From the NCBI RefSeq assembly GCF_025370935.1, contig NC_133482.1:14759431-14823430 (forward strand): a DNA stretch of 64,000 bases. The letters are read 5' to 3'. The notes under the pieces are model-generated. The model saw only the letters and a program-made list of their open reading frames with translations. It was not told where the DNA came from and searched no databases. The position numbers and the translations under genes are program-made. This DNA is from Choristoneura fumiferana. Its lineage: Eukaryota; Arthropoda; Insecta; Lepidoptera; Tortricidae. Position 1 is the first letter of the stretch. Each line of letters begins with the position of its first letter. Below are positions 21,782 to 33,534 of this stretch, piece by piece.

Positions 21782-24408
21782 CGTGTTCGGTTCAAACTTG
21801 GTTCTCTGCGGCTTTTTAAAAGTTTCTACATAATTTAACTTGCGATGTTTTTTAAATACAACCTTGCTAGTCTACTCACACTTTTGGTAATCGAATTGAC
21901 CAGTAAGGTAGGTACCCATTAATACTAGTTGGATGACAATGCAATAATACTCAACAAAAAACACATTTAGCAAAAGTTATTTTGGCAAAAACTATTATTT
22001 TTTTCGCAAAAGCTGCATCTATTTACATTGTTATAATAAATATTTTCGTAACCAAAACTGAAACATAAATAACAGACACGAGCATTTTCTGCCACACAAT
22101 ATTTTATCTTTCATCCTTGAGCTATCTGTGGAAGCTATAAAAGGCGTTTTTCAGAGCTGCAACCTCTTTAGTAAGACGGCAAAGTACTCGTGTGAATCCT
22201 GAATGAGACTGAAATATATCTCAGCTCCTGACTCTCGAGTGCAACGAGTATTTTAAAAAGTTACGTGCCCATTTTTACCTTGAATTTTCCATGAGCTACT
22301 TCTTAGCTATATTTATATATACGTTAATGGTTACGCTTCAGATTGGAGTATTTACGTTTTGCTATTTTAATATCCTCGTCAAAAGAAAAAACGTCTTTCT
22401 TTGAACTTTGAATTATTAATTCGACAAAAGTTCACGATGGCCCAAATTAAAATATTATTTGCGTTTGAGACACGACATTTGTATTAGCGTCTACAGACTC
22501 ACGCCGAGAACCCCCGAGAACACCAGAGAAGCGTGAATGTGATCGCTTTCTCGCCGTCTCGTTCTCGCGCTCGCCTGTTCTCCGATCGGTGTCGGTATTT
22601 TCAAAGGGTTTCTCGGGCGAGAGCGAGACACGAGAACGGTATTACATTCTTGTTCGGTCTCAGTGCGACCGTGGATTTAATTGACCAAAGCCGCTGCAAT
22701 GTCGTCCATTCCGGATAACGATCGAGAATGCAAATGAGAAGGTCGGGAGTGTAGGTAGATGCCTTCTCGGTTTTCGTGCAATTTCTCGGCAAGACTTCTC
22801 GCCGAGACTTCTCGCATGAGTCTGTAGGCGCTATATAATGGGTTGTGACATAAATGATAACTCGTATTCCAAAGGGCAAGGTCATTAAAATATTGAAAGT
22901 TATAAACAAATGACTTGTTCGAAAGTTAAATTAAAATCTTTACGACTTTGTCAAGGACATTAGAATAATGATGAAGTTAACATTGTTCCTAGAACTATAT
23001 TTCTTAACCATTTTCTTTAAAAACATTATAATGTTTTACTGCAACATGTCACGTACTCAGATGTTTACAAAATCATTCAGTGTGGGTAACAGCAAGGCGA
23101 TCGTAATCATTTTCTATTCTCTTTCTACTCTCATATAATATCATTTGACGGAAAAGAATGGCGAATGTGATTGTGGTTCCAAGTAAGTAGGTAAGACAAT
23201 TCATGTCCTCCGGTTCTAACTTTTATACACTTGACATAGTCTAATGCCCATTTAGTTTGCGAAATGACATAGTAAAATGCCAAAGTTGCCAAGCCAATTA
23301 TTAATTTATTGATTATGAAAGAATTCCACTTCGGATGAAAATTCAAATAACATGAGTGCAATGCAAAATGTTAGAAGTACCTGCATTGGGACAAAATTAG
23401 TTAAGTATTCTTTAATTTTTTTATGATAGGATTAAAGACATTTTTGTTTTGAAAGAGTACGTAAAATAGACTGCCTTCGACAAAAAAAAGTGAAAAAGAG
23501 AAAATAAAGAAACTTTATTGAAATTATGCATTAAATTTACAAGAAAATACAAATGCATTTAAACAACCCCCTCTTTTTAGACATTGGTTAAAAACAAAAT
23601 GTCTTTGCCAACAATTCTTTGTTCAATAACCGTGTCAACAATTTGTGGCAGCCCCTCAACAGTTTCGTATTTGATAGTAAATATTGATGGATGTATTAAA
23701 CTAACAATCATAAGCCTGCGGCCTCAGAGAACCTCAATAACAGTTACAGAGCCCCACATCGTAGACCCTTCATTATTATACGCCGTCTAATTTCGAAGGT
23801 TTTTTTTATTCGTATTTTTGTTACCCTGCATCCCTCCCGAATACCAATTTCTTACAATGTTGTTTTCATTCCATTCCAGTCTATGTCTAGCTCCGTTATT
23901 CGTTCATTCCTTTTTTCCACCGTATTGTTATCTTCTTCTGTTTTTTTGAATTGGGAATCAGGTTGCGTTTGTTTGTGATTCGTTGTCGTTCTTTCAAATA
24001 CAGCGGAGATAATTTTCGTAAAGGTCGTTGATCGTTGTACCCTCAATATTTGATTCGGGGCAATATTTCGTATTTCCAGTTCGAAATGTGTCATCATGCG
24101 AAAAAAGACACTGTAATTTTTCCCGAAATTGAGCTTTAAATTTGAAAATAGGCGTATCTGAATATAATGTGAAACTCAGTACTGGCAAAGCTTTAATGGT
24201 ACTTCCTTTTTGTTCAGCAATATTTCATAAATAAAACTCGTCTGGAAAAAAAAGATCTTAGATAGTACTCTTTAAATCCACAAACACTTTACACTTTAAC
24301 TCACATATAAGTCGTCAAAAAAATAAAAAGTTAAAAAATGGGAAACTTTCACTGTGTCCACAGTGGTGTTCTGAATAAACACTACATATTAACATGAAAC
24401 GTGAAAAC
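21782..24408. repeat. Locus copy A (left flank of first gap)
   Basis: This matches 35153-37421 nearly base for base, and from 22829 also 24509-26060. Differences are mostly single-base changes and homopolymer length changes, plus a MITE at 22485-22833. It ends in a 100-N gap. A redundant haplotype or contig overlap is the simplest reading. Minus-strand frames at 23852-24188 recur in copy C but are broken in copy B and match no family. Confidence 0.85.
22485..22833. mobile_element. MITE rich in TTCTCG words, filled site
   Basis: Ends TAGCGTCTACAGACTCACGC and, at the other end, the reverse complement of TAGCGCCTACAGACTCATGC. TAT flanks both sides (22482-22484 and 22834-22836). Copy C has a single TAT (35853-35855) at this point, so its exact empty site is available. 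GC-rich inside, with many TTCTCG or CGAGAA words in both directions. A 3-bp duplication with TIRs suggests a PIF/Harbinger-like or related element, but this is not settled. Confidence 0.85.
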
Positions 24409-24508
24409 NNNNNNNNNNNNNNNNNNNNNNNNNNNNNNNNNNNNNNNNNNNNNNNNNNNNNNNNNNNNNNNNNNNNNNNNNNNNNNNNNNNNNNNNNNNN
24501 NNNNNNNN
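24409..24508. other. Assembly gap (100 N)
   Basis: Exactly 100 N, the usual placeholder for unknown length. Sequence to the right (24509) restarts inside material already present at 22826, within the right end of the MITE. Confidence 0.99.
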
Positions 24509-26673
24509 TAGGCGCTATATAATGGGTTGTGACATAAATGATAACTCGTATTCAAAGGGCAAGGTCATTAAAATATTGAAAGTTAGAAACAAATCACTTG
24601 TTCGAAAGTTAAATTAAAATCTTTACGACTTTGTCAGGACATTAGAATAATGATGAAGTTTACATTGTTCCTAGAAATATTTCTAACCATTTTCTTTAAA
24701 AACATTATTATGTTTTACTGCAACATGTCACGTACTCAGATGGTTACAAAATCATTCAGTGTGGGTAACAGCAAGGCGATCGTAATCATTTTCTATTCTC
24801 TTTCTACTCTCATATAATATCATTTGACGGAAAAGAATGGCGAATGTGATTGTGGTTCCAAGTAAGTAGGTAGGTAAGACAATTTATGTCCTCCGGTTCT
24901 AACTTTTATACACTTGACATGTCTAATGCCCATTAGTTTGCGAAATGACATAGTAAAATGCCAAAGTTGCCAAGCCAATTATTAATTTATTGATTATGAA
25001 AGAATTCACTTCGGATGAAAATTCAAATAACATGAGTGCAATGCAAAATGTTAGAAGTACCTGCATTGGGATAAAATTAGTTAAGTATTTTTTTATTTTT
25101 TTTTGTTTTGAAAGAGTACGTAAAATAGACTGCCTTCGACAAAAAAAAGTGAAAAAGAGAAAATAAAGAAACTTGAAATTATGCATTTAATTTACAAGAA
25201 AATACAAATGCATTGAAAACAACCCCCTCTTTTTAGACATTGGTTAAAAACAAAATGTCTTTGCCAACAATTCTTTGTTCAATAACCGTGTCAACAATTT
25301 GTGGCAGCCCCTTAACAGTTTCGTATTTGATAGTAAATATTGATGGATGTATTAAACTAACAATCATAAGCCTGCGGCCTCAGAGAACTATTCAATAACA
25401 GTCATAGAGCCCCACATCGTAGACCCTTCATTATTATACGCCGTCTAATTTCGAAGGTTTTTTTATTTCGTATTTTTGTTACCCTGCATCCCTCCCGAAT
25501 ACCAATTTCTTACAATGTTGTTTTCATTCCATTCCAGTCTATGTCTAGCTCCGTTATTCGTTCATTCTTTTTTTCACCGTATTGTTATCTTCTTCTGTTT
25601 TTTTGAATTGGGAATCAGGTTGCGTTTGTTTGTGATTCGTTGTCGTTCTTTCAAATACAGCGGAGATAATTTTCGTAAAGGTCGTTGATCGTTGTACCCT
25701 CAATATTTGATTCGCGGCAATATTGTTCGTATTTCCAGTTCAAAATGTGTCATCATGCGATAAAAAGACACTGTAATTTTTCCCGAAATTGAGTTTTAAA
25801 TTTGAAAATAGGCGTATCTGAATATAATGTGAAACTCAGTGCACTGGCAAAGCTTTAATGGGTACTTCCTTTTTGTTCAGCAAATATTTTATAAATAAAA
25901 CTAGTCTGGAAAAAAGATTTCTTAGATAGTACTCTTTAAGAATGTGGAGTAAGTCGTCAAAAAAATAAAAAGTAAAAAATGGGAAATTTTTCACTGTGTC
26001 CACAGTGGTGTTCTGAAATAAAACACTACATATTTAACAATGAAACGTGAAAACTAATACAATCTGTTTCATAATTTTGAGACGAATATAATCAAACAGT
26101 TTTAATTACTTTAACTTTAATCAGTCTTATTAGGTGTGTCCCATGCTTAAATGTGTCATTGTTGATTACCTAAGGTATTTTATATCAATTTCGAATTTTT
26201 GCCTACTAAATTGTGCCACTTTAACACGTGATCTAGTCCACGATAATCTAAGAAAAACTTTCAATATTAAAAAATTATCAAATATATTGAATTTATAACC
26301 ATAATTTAATGAAAAATCTACAAATAAAGCTTAAAATCCTTACGTTTGTGTCAATAATACTGAAAAAGCTCAGTAGACGTGGGTTCCTCCACGTGACGTC
26401 AATGCAAACTGAGGTACAGTGGGGGGTTCTTAAGGGTGTCCTTACACGATAAAGTGCACGATCTGGCAAGGTGGCACTTTAGAAATATCGCAATGTTTCA
26501 CTGTGTACCTAAGTTTCATTGTTGGACACATAACCCTACTAAAAATCTTTTGTCTATAATAATTCATAATGATGACATTGAAAAATTGTTACTTTGCCTA
26601 GTCTCATCGAAGTCTAACACTGGCGATCCATTGACTCATTAAACCTTAAAAACTGAAATCAATACTGTAATAT

Positions 26674-26907
26674 TCATCATCATCATCATCATCATCACCA
26701 TCATCATCATCAAGTCAGTTGTAGGACGTCAACTTTTGGATACAGGCCTACTCCGACTCCAGTTGCTTCGGTTGAAATCGTTCTGCATCCACCGTGAATC
26801 TGCGGTTTTAACCAGGTCATGCCTCCATAATCTGGCCCTCTCATACTGAGAGGAGTCCTGTGCCCAGCAGTGGAACGTAAATAGGCTAAAATGATAATGA
26901 TGATGAT
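26674..26907. repeat. RTE 3' end (-) joined to SINE family 2 tail (+)
   Basis: 26674-26835 is a reverse RTE terminus: (CAT)n, then 'gtcagttgtaggacgtcaac', then 'gaatctgcggttttaaccag'. 26840-26907 is the plus-strand SINE tail 'ctgtgcccagcagtggaacg' with (GAT)n. The same joint occurs at 38041-38272, as expected for an allelic copy. Confidence 0.75.
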
Positions 26908-27277
26908 CCCTCCATCTCACATCGCTCATAAAATTCTATAATAGTAAATCTTTTATAACTACTTCTCATTTTCAAGCAAAAAGCTAGCGAGCGACTCACA
27001 TCTTGGCGTATTTTTCACTTACGGGCCAAAATAAGTAAGTTCTAACGTGGCCGGAGTTAACTTTGTGTTAAACTTTTACAGGCGCTGGCAACACTGCAAC
27101 TACTTGTAGAGCCAGGAGAACAGCCTGCTTTGAAATTAGGTTTTTGTTAAATCTCTATTTAATCAAAGATTTATAAGTTTAGATAAGCCCTTAACATACT
27201 TTGACCCCGCCCTAAATATTGTGTCAACTCCGAAATGTGTGAGTTCACTCTTTTGGAATTATAACAGACAAAATAGT

Positions 27278-27851
27278 TGTTGGCAATTCTCGCCCTGAGA
27301 ACTGCCGGTGGGTTGATTTTGATTAGATGTGCGTGCGCACCCTGCGTCGCTTATACTTAGACCAAACCGCTGGCCTCGCGGGTTCGATGTGCAGGCCGCG
27401 CCTTGGTCGTCGCTGATGATGCCGATGTGAAGGCAGACCCTCTCCCGAGCCCTGGGATCGGTCTGGACAGCTGCCGCCTCCTGTAGCTAGCTGCCGCCGG
27501 TGTCGTGTGAAGGGTTGAGGTTATGACGATGAAATCAAACTGCGATTACGTTCACCACTATATTTCGCGTTACTGATACCGTACAACTGTTTATATCTAT
27601 AAATATGATTCAGATGATCTTAGATTACTTAATGACACGATTTGACACTGAGAGCGGCTCTGACCCCGAGATCGCTATAGACGTCCAACGCCTCTCAGTG
27701 CTTTTGAATGACTCCCCGGTCGAATGACTGACCGGTCCATTGACATACATAGGCTGTCAAAAACAATAAAAATGATTTAAGGGTCCATCACACATTCCCG
27801 TAAAGTGACTTCTACACGACCCGACCTACGATGTTACGTTTTGCGTAAACA
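27278..27851 (-). repeat. 3' LTR of BEL/Pao element
   Basis: Plus-strand left LTR, which is the 3' LTR because the element reads on the minus strand. It starts (plus strand) TGTTGGCAATTCTCGCCC and ends TTTTGCGTAAACA. Just inside it, read on the minus strand, is a short purine stretch (AGGAAA), a weak polypurine-tract candidate. Confidence 0.93.
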
Positions 27852-28174
27852 TTTCCTGCCAGGGCCAGGCGAAAGATGGACTGAACACTTGCAAGCACTA
27901 TTGACTCTACTTACAATAATATTGACTTATGATCTACTGATAAACAGCTGACAACCTATGACACTTAGGTGTAGCACATGAATAAACGCTCTACCTATCC
28001 TGAAAATGTAGGTATACAATTGACTATGACTTATCCTAAGAGTTGAGTTATCCATACATTATACACATGAAATGAACAATATCCATTAGACTGAGGGTCT
28101 ACATAATAATACACAGATGATTATAAATTACAACAATATCAATTGGTGCCCTACCAATAAATAGAAAAATATGA
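27852..28174 (-). other. BEL/Pao 3' untranslated region
   Basis: AT-rich sequence between the end of the integrase frame and the 3' LTR. No separate open frame, such as an env, is seen. Confidence 0.6.
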
Positions 28175-29215
28175 TTATGATTGACCTACATTATATTCAA
28201 TAGGCAATTTACACAGTTTGACTACTGGGCGTATGAGTTCGCCACCTTGAGTTTTTAATTTAACTGACCTGACAATCTGGTCAGTTCCCTTATACACTTC
28301 AATGACTCTACCACGCCTCCATTGTAATGGAGGTGAGTTCTCATCCTTAATGAGAACCAGATCATTCAGTTCGAGGTTATTGACTTGAGAATACCATTTA
28401 TTACGCGCTTGTAAATTATTGAGATACTCAATATGCCACCTTGACCAGATTGATTGATACATTTTTTGAATAACCTGAAAACGTGATAACCTCGACGTCT
28501 TAGTGTCCTTCCAATGTGGTTCCGGTAGAGCTACTAATGGTTGACCAATGAGAAAGTGCCCCGGTGTGAGCACTTCGAGATCTGACGGATCCTCACTCAT
28601 AGGAACTAACGGCCTTGAATTCAATATGGACTCTATTTTTGAAAATAGAGTTGATAGTTCCTCAAACGTGAAGATAGTGTCTCCAGCCTCTCGTTTGAGT
28701 AAAAGCTTGGCATGCTTGACAGCTGACTCTACCAAACCCGACATGTGAGGAGCTCCTGCTGGGTTGAATTCCCAGCGAATATTTTGACGAGCAAATTCCC
28801 CCTTGAGTACAGTCTCATTATTGACCAGAAACTGATTGACATCACGCAGGTAAGAATTAGAGCCAACAAAATTGGGTACCTCGATCCGATCGGACGAGTG
28901 AAGGCAGCCCTCGTCGGCTGACAAACCTGGTGAACGACGCGATGAATGCCTCGATCGTCAATGCTGAAACCACCTCGAGATGAACCGCCTTGGTTCCTAA
29001 ACAGACAAACACACATAGGTAAGCTTTGACTGATTTAGCATTCCTTAATAAACTACTCTTAACTAAATATGGGCCTGCGAAGTCTGTCGCAACGCCTGAG
29101 AAAGGCCGTGCTGCCGTGACTCGGTCAGCCGGTAAATCTGCCATGAATGGCGGTTGAACCGATGAATTGAATCTGAAACAAACTAAACATTTCCTGATAA
29201 CCCTTGAAACTTGAC
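28175..29215 (-). pseudogene. BEL/Pao integrase and C-terminal region, frameshifted
   Basis: Integrase inserts the cDNA copy into the genome. The region opens with the end of the zinc-binding domain (RKCLVCF, near 29190) in a frame that continues into a 95-codon frame (29144-28857). That frame holds the first catalytic Asp (VATDFAGPY, residue 21) and the second (VRSDRGTQF, residue 87). A frameshift near 28860 moves the reading to the 28924-28175 frame (249 codons), where the catalytic Glu lies in GLVESAVKHAK (residue 66). That frame continues into PGHFLIGQPLVALPEPHW and LQWRRGRVIEVYKG, a DUF5641-like end. All three DDE residues are present but split between two frames. Confidence 0.88.
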
Positions 29216-30540
29216 GTCGGAGTGACGGAAACCAATATTCCCTCCGGATTATAGCAATGAGTGCGTTTGTCGCAGCATGACAATATGACCTTATGAATGG
29301 ACTTGACCTCAGCCCGTAGGTATTTAGTATTTAATTCATATACCTGAACATCGTGTGACGGATCCTCCCTCCAGAGGATTAATTGATATTTCCTATCATC
29401 TGGGTGAACAAATGTTTGACGAAACATCATTTTGATGTCGGTAGTGATTACCACTTGATGACGTCGAAAATTTAAAATGATTTTAGTGATATCATTTTGA
29501 AGAGGTTGCCCAGAGTGAAGGCATTGATTGAGTGACACACCTGTGGACGATCGCCCTGATCCGTCGAATACAACTCTGATTTTATCGGTGCCTCGTTTGA
29601 AAATACCGTGATGCGGTATGACAAAATGTTCTGAGTTAAATTGAAAATCCGATTTTGACATATGACCGAGAGTTTCATACTCTCTCATGAACTCTTTATA
29701 CTTGGAGGCGAAAAGTGCGTCCTTAGACAATTTTCTCTCCAAAGCTCGCAACCTTTTCATTGCAAGCGACCTTGACTCGCCTAATGATGACCGTGTTGAA
29801 AGTAACGGTAACCTGACTATGTATTTGCCGTCAGGCAGACGTTGAGTAGTGGAAATGTACAACCTTTCGCATTCCATGTGATCTGGATGAACTGCAGGCT
29901 TCGAAGGCGGCTCCTCGACCTTCCAAAACCGCTCGAGCACCTCCTCGAGTCTAGTGGCGTGCAGTCCGTAGTCCTCCACGGACGTACCCGCTGACTGTGA
30001 TGACGTCACCGCTGACTGGTGAGTCGAGGTCAATGAACCCATGATGACATGCCCAAAGCATGTCCCGTAGGCTGCTATTCCTGGAACGTGAGTGGAAATC
30101 TTTGAACCATCGAGTACATAATTTAATATGTCAGTACCTAAAATGATGTCCACATCTGAGGCTTTGTCAAACTTGCCATCAGCTAATATGATATGTGACA
30201 ACCGTAATTGATCTTTGAGCTGAGTGTCATATGATGGAATGTTTCCCGTTAGTGAATACATGACTGAAGCTATTGTACTAATGATGGGTACCTGTTTACC
30301 TACAGGTTTGATTATTAATTTGACTATTGAACCAGGTACCTTTACCCGTTGCTGACCAATTCCATAAATATTATTACCATTAGACTGTTGGTGTAATTTT
30401 AACCTTTGAACTATTGACTGTTTAATTACTGAGACACGCCCCGGTGTCGAGTAAGGCCCTAACCTTAAAATATTGCCATCACCTGATTTCACCATTACTA
30501 CCGCCGTGGGACAAATGGTGACTGGTAATGACTGTGTCAC
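29125..30540 (-). pseudogene. BEL/Pao protease and N-terminal RT, internally deleted
   Basis: 471-codon frame. Residues 1-170 correspond to the Pao-type aspartic protease (DUF1758-like), with VDIILGTDIL near 130-139. The expected D-T-G active-site triad is not in this frame but lies in the neighbouring frame near 30440, so a pair of small indels is likely. Residues 305-405 are the start of reverse transcriptase: FVIPHHGIFK, then IRVVFDGSGRSS, then TTDIKMMFRQ with the first catalytic Asp at 368. After YELNT (401-405) the sequence jumps to YLRAEVKSIHK, normally found between RNase H and integrase. The RT palm with its Y-x-D-D motif and all of RNase H are missing. Intact family members have a much longer pol. 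Confidence 0.9.
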
Positions 30541-32115
30541 ACCAACAGTGGTAGCATCTCATTGAGGAGATGGTGATTGTGGAGGAATGGGGCTGATCCG
30601 CTGCCCATACCTAAGTGCCTGGTACTCAGACTGAGCCCACTGTGCCCTTGCCCCTACCGGAGCCTTGGCCGGTAAGCTGCCATCGCCTGAGCTGATGGAG
30701 CTTCCTGGTACAGTGGTTGAGTCACTGGTACATCTGAGTGGCCGCCCTGGCTCGGTTGAGGTGCACACACAAGTGGGTAGCCACCCTGGCCCACGCCTTG
30801 TGCATGATGCTGGGGTTGCCTGCCCGGTGACTGACGCTTGGGCGATTGCCTACCGTGACCTAATGTTGACACCACAGGTTGGTCCCTTTCAGGTGATTCC
30901 CTAGCCTTAGGAGCTGCCCTGCATTACAAATGAGTGAGTTGTGCTCAGGAGACTTGCAGTGCAGACACCAATTCCGTTGACTGCAGTCCCTAGCATAGTG
31001 CAACCTCAAGCACTTAAAACAGTGACCACTACGTTTCGCCCACGCCTTGCGTGCTACTGGTGACATACTTAGGAACACTGCGCATCTATATAATGAGTGG
31101 TCACCGCTACAAAATGAACATGATGAAATAGAATTCACCTGTTGAACTTGGTGCACTCCGCGTGCTGGCCTGCCACGTGCCTCCGAGGTGGACGCACCCT
31201 GCCGTCCTCGTCGTGGTGGTGGCCGGTGGTAGCTTCTCCCTGAAGCCGCTTCTGGTGCTGGTGACACGGCGAGCTGCACCCTGCATTGCTCGTCGAGTAC
31301 CTCGAGCAGTTGATGAACACTGGGTAGAACCTGATCACACGTCCCATACCGCTGTTCGAATGCTGACCTGATCAATGTTGGCAGCTTCTGTATGATTAAA
31401 AACACAATTAAATATGACCATTCGTTAATTGGTTGTTTGAGCTTTTCCAATGCCTGAATAGACTCTCGAGAGGATCATAGAAATCTGACCTTAACCTTCA
31501 ACATTGTTAATGACCGGAAGGTTGGTGATCTGTGACAAGTATGTATCTACCAGCATCCTGTGGTTCTGATACCTATCTGTGAGCAATTTCAGTGCCACTG
31601 AATAATTTTGACCATCCATGGTAGCTGTCGTATAAGCGAAAGCGCCTCACCCGACAGTGACGCCCGCAAATAAAAATGCTTCTCCGAATCTGAAATGTCC
31701 CGTGAATGGACCAAGGATTGAAAGAGATCAAAAATGACATCCACTCCATTGGCCTGCCGCTAAACTTAGGCAGTTCAATGGAAGGCAACTTTGCCATTAC
31801 CTGGCTATGATGACGTATCCTAGGCTCGTCTGCGGACCCCCCGCGCTCCGATGCCTGCTCCAACTTGACAAGTAACTTATTGATTTCACTGAACTGTGCG
31901 TGAATTTGTTCCATTTCTCCCTCAGGAATCTCCTCTGACGAAAGACCAAGCAACGCTTCATATGCTAGTACGAACTGATTATAATATGAACCGAAATTAC
32001 GTTTAGCTACTGCCACCGCTGATGTACCTTGGGCTTCGCTAATTGTACTAGCAAAATCTGTCAGCATGCGATATTTCGACATAAATTGAATCTTGGCATG
32101 AATTTTAGGAGGCAT
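30541..32115 (-). pseudogene. BEL/Pao gag, frameshifted
   Basis: Gag forms the particle that packages the RNA. An ATG frame at 32115-31573 (180 codons) starts MPPKIHAKIQF and reaches LPKFSGRPMEWMSF, a DUF1759-type motif, before losing frame near 31737. A second frame (31450-30860) carries an Arg/Pro-rich stretch and three zinc knuckles: CSFCSGDHSLYRC (residues 111-123), CFKCLRLHYARDC (144-156) and CLHCKSPEHNSLIC (162-175). Another shift near 30900 leads into a Gln/Gly/Pro-rich linker before the protease. At least three frame changes are needed to read it, some at homopolymers that may be assembly errors. Confidence 0.88.
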
Positions 32116-32936
32116 ATTGACTTAAATGAATGAAGTACTTGATGTGTTTAAATCAAGTAAATAACCTCTGAATTCAATGACGAACGATAAATGCCTACAC
32201 TGAATAACAATAGTCACACCCTGTGCCACACTTGTATTAAACTACCTACTTAAAAGTTAACTTTAACAACAATCGACGCGCAATATCAACAATAAATCTC
32301 ACTGTTTGATCAAATTAAACACAACTGTATTTAAACTTAAACCTCACTAAAACAGCATTTGTTTACTTATGCCGTAATGATTAACTGATAACGTGATAAG
32401 ATTATTGATTACAGATAACGATTGTTGATTATGTTGATAAATAAATGACATTTGCCACAAATGAACGAATGAATGAGTCAGTTATGCGCTCATCTGACCA
32501 TAGATAATGCAACTCGCAAGTCGTCCGAATTGATCGGAATGAAGTGAATGACAATTTATAAAAAACACTTAAAGTCTTTGAATGAATGAATGAGAATGTG
32601 ATTGACTTGCCGAGTTCCGTCCGTTCTCCGATGATTTGTGTGATGACTTGCTTGCTTGTTTGCTACTTGCAACAAGATGGCGGCGAAATTTCTTCCAATG
32701 ATGAATATTTCGAGTGTCAATACCTATTGCACTATTTAAACCGCACTTTCACTCACTGCGAAAATGACTTAACGCGCACTGAATTTAATGTCTTAATATT
32801 ATTAATCAATATTATGATAATATGTGAAGTATGCGCGCGCGGCGCCCGCCGTGCCGAGATGATAATGAAGTACACGCGCCCTGCGACGTACGTTATCGTG
32901 CTGATTCTTTTCTAACGTTCTTCTAACGTTCTGCTC
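32116..32936 (-). other. BEL/Pao leader (5' untranslated)
   Basis: Non-coding interval between the 5' LTR/primer site and gag. GC content rises near 32820-32890. A plus-strand open frame (32586-32915) runs against the element and is taken as chance. Confidence 0.6.
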
Positions 32937-32954
32937 CCCTCATGGGTTCCACCA
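32937..32954 (-). promoter_or_regulatory. Primer-binding-site candidate
   Basis: On the minus strand, three bases after the 5' LTR, the sequence reads TGGTGGAACCCATGAGGG. It begins TGG as expected for pairing with the CCA end of a tRNA primer. The tRNA was not identified. Confidence 0.65.
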
Positions 32955-32957
32955 AAA

Positions 32958-33529
32958 TGTTGGCAATTCTCGCCCTGAGAACTGCCGGTGGGTTGATTTG
33001 ATTAGATGTGCGTGCGCACCCTGCGTCGCTTATACTTAGACCAAACCGCTGGCCTCGCGGGTTCGATGTGCAGGCCGCGCCTTGGTCGTCGCTGATGATG
33101 CCGATGTGAAGGCAGACCCTCTCCCGAGCCCCTGGGATCGGTCTGGACAGCTGCCGCCTCCTGTAGCTAGCTGCCGCCGGTGTCGTGTGAAGGGTTGAGG
33201 TTATGACGATGAAATCAAACTGCGATTACGTTCACCACTATATTTCGCGTTACTGATACCGTACAACTGTTTATATCTATAAATATGATTCAGATGATCT
33301 TAGATTACTTAATGACACGATTTGACACTGAGAGCCGCTCTGACCCGAGATCGCTATAGACGTCCAACGCCTCTCAGTGCTTTTGAATGACTCCCGGTCG
33401 AATGAGTGACCGGTCCATTGACATACATAGGCTGTCAAAAACAATAAAAATGATTTAAGGGTCCATCACACATTCCCGTAAAGTGACTTCTACACGACCC
33501 GACCTACGATGTTACGTTTTGCGTAAACA
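32958..33529 (-). repeat. 5' LTR of BEL/Pao element
   Basis: Near-identical to 27278-27851. It should contain the element promoter and start of transcription. No clear TATA box was picked out. The flanking ATAGT at 33530-33534 completes the target duplication. Confidence 0.93.
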
Positions 33530-33534
33530 ATAGT

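Larger units (their letters stand above)
27278..33529 (-). mobile_element. BEL/Pao LTR retrotransposon, defective, 6.25 kb
   Basis: LTRs of 574 and 572 bp begin TG and end CA. The host target ATAGT is duplicated at 27273-27277 and 33530-33534, and the unoccupied site survives at 38647-38651. Gene order on the minus strand is leader, gag, protease, partial RT, then integrase. The zinc knuckles, protease/RT wording and integrase followed by a DUF5641-like C-terminal region identify BEL/Pao. The LTRs differ by about two substitutions plus a few homopolymer-length changes, so insertion was recent. Several frames are broken and part of pol is deleted, so it could move only with proteins from another copy. 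Confidence 0.93.

Noticed and set aside
23852..24188. Minus-strand open frames of 64-81 codons that recur in copy C (36883-37077)
   Set aside because: They recur because the locus is duplicated. Copy B breaks the frame, composition is unremarkable, and no family or splice context is seen.
26436..26642. Plus-strand frame starting at an alternative codon, repeated at 37804-38010
   Set aside because: The recurrence is allelic, not conservation. There is no ATG start at the 5' end and no recognisable domain.
32586..32915. 109-codon plus-strand frame in the BEL/Pao leader
   Set aside because: It is antisense to the element, falls in untranslated leader sequence, and resembles no envelope or accessory protein.
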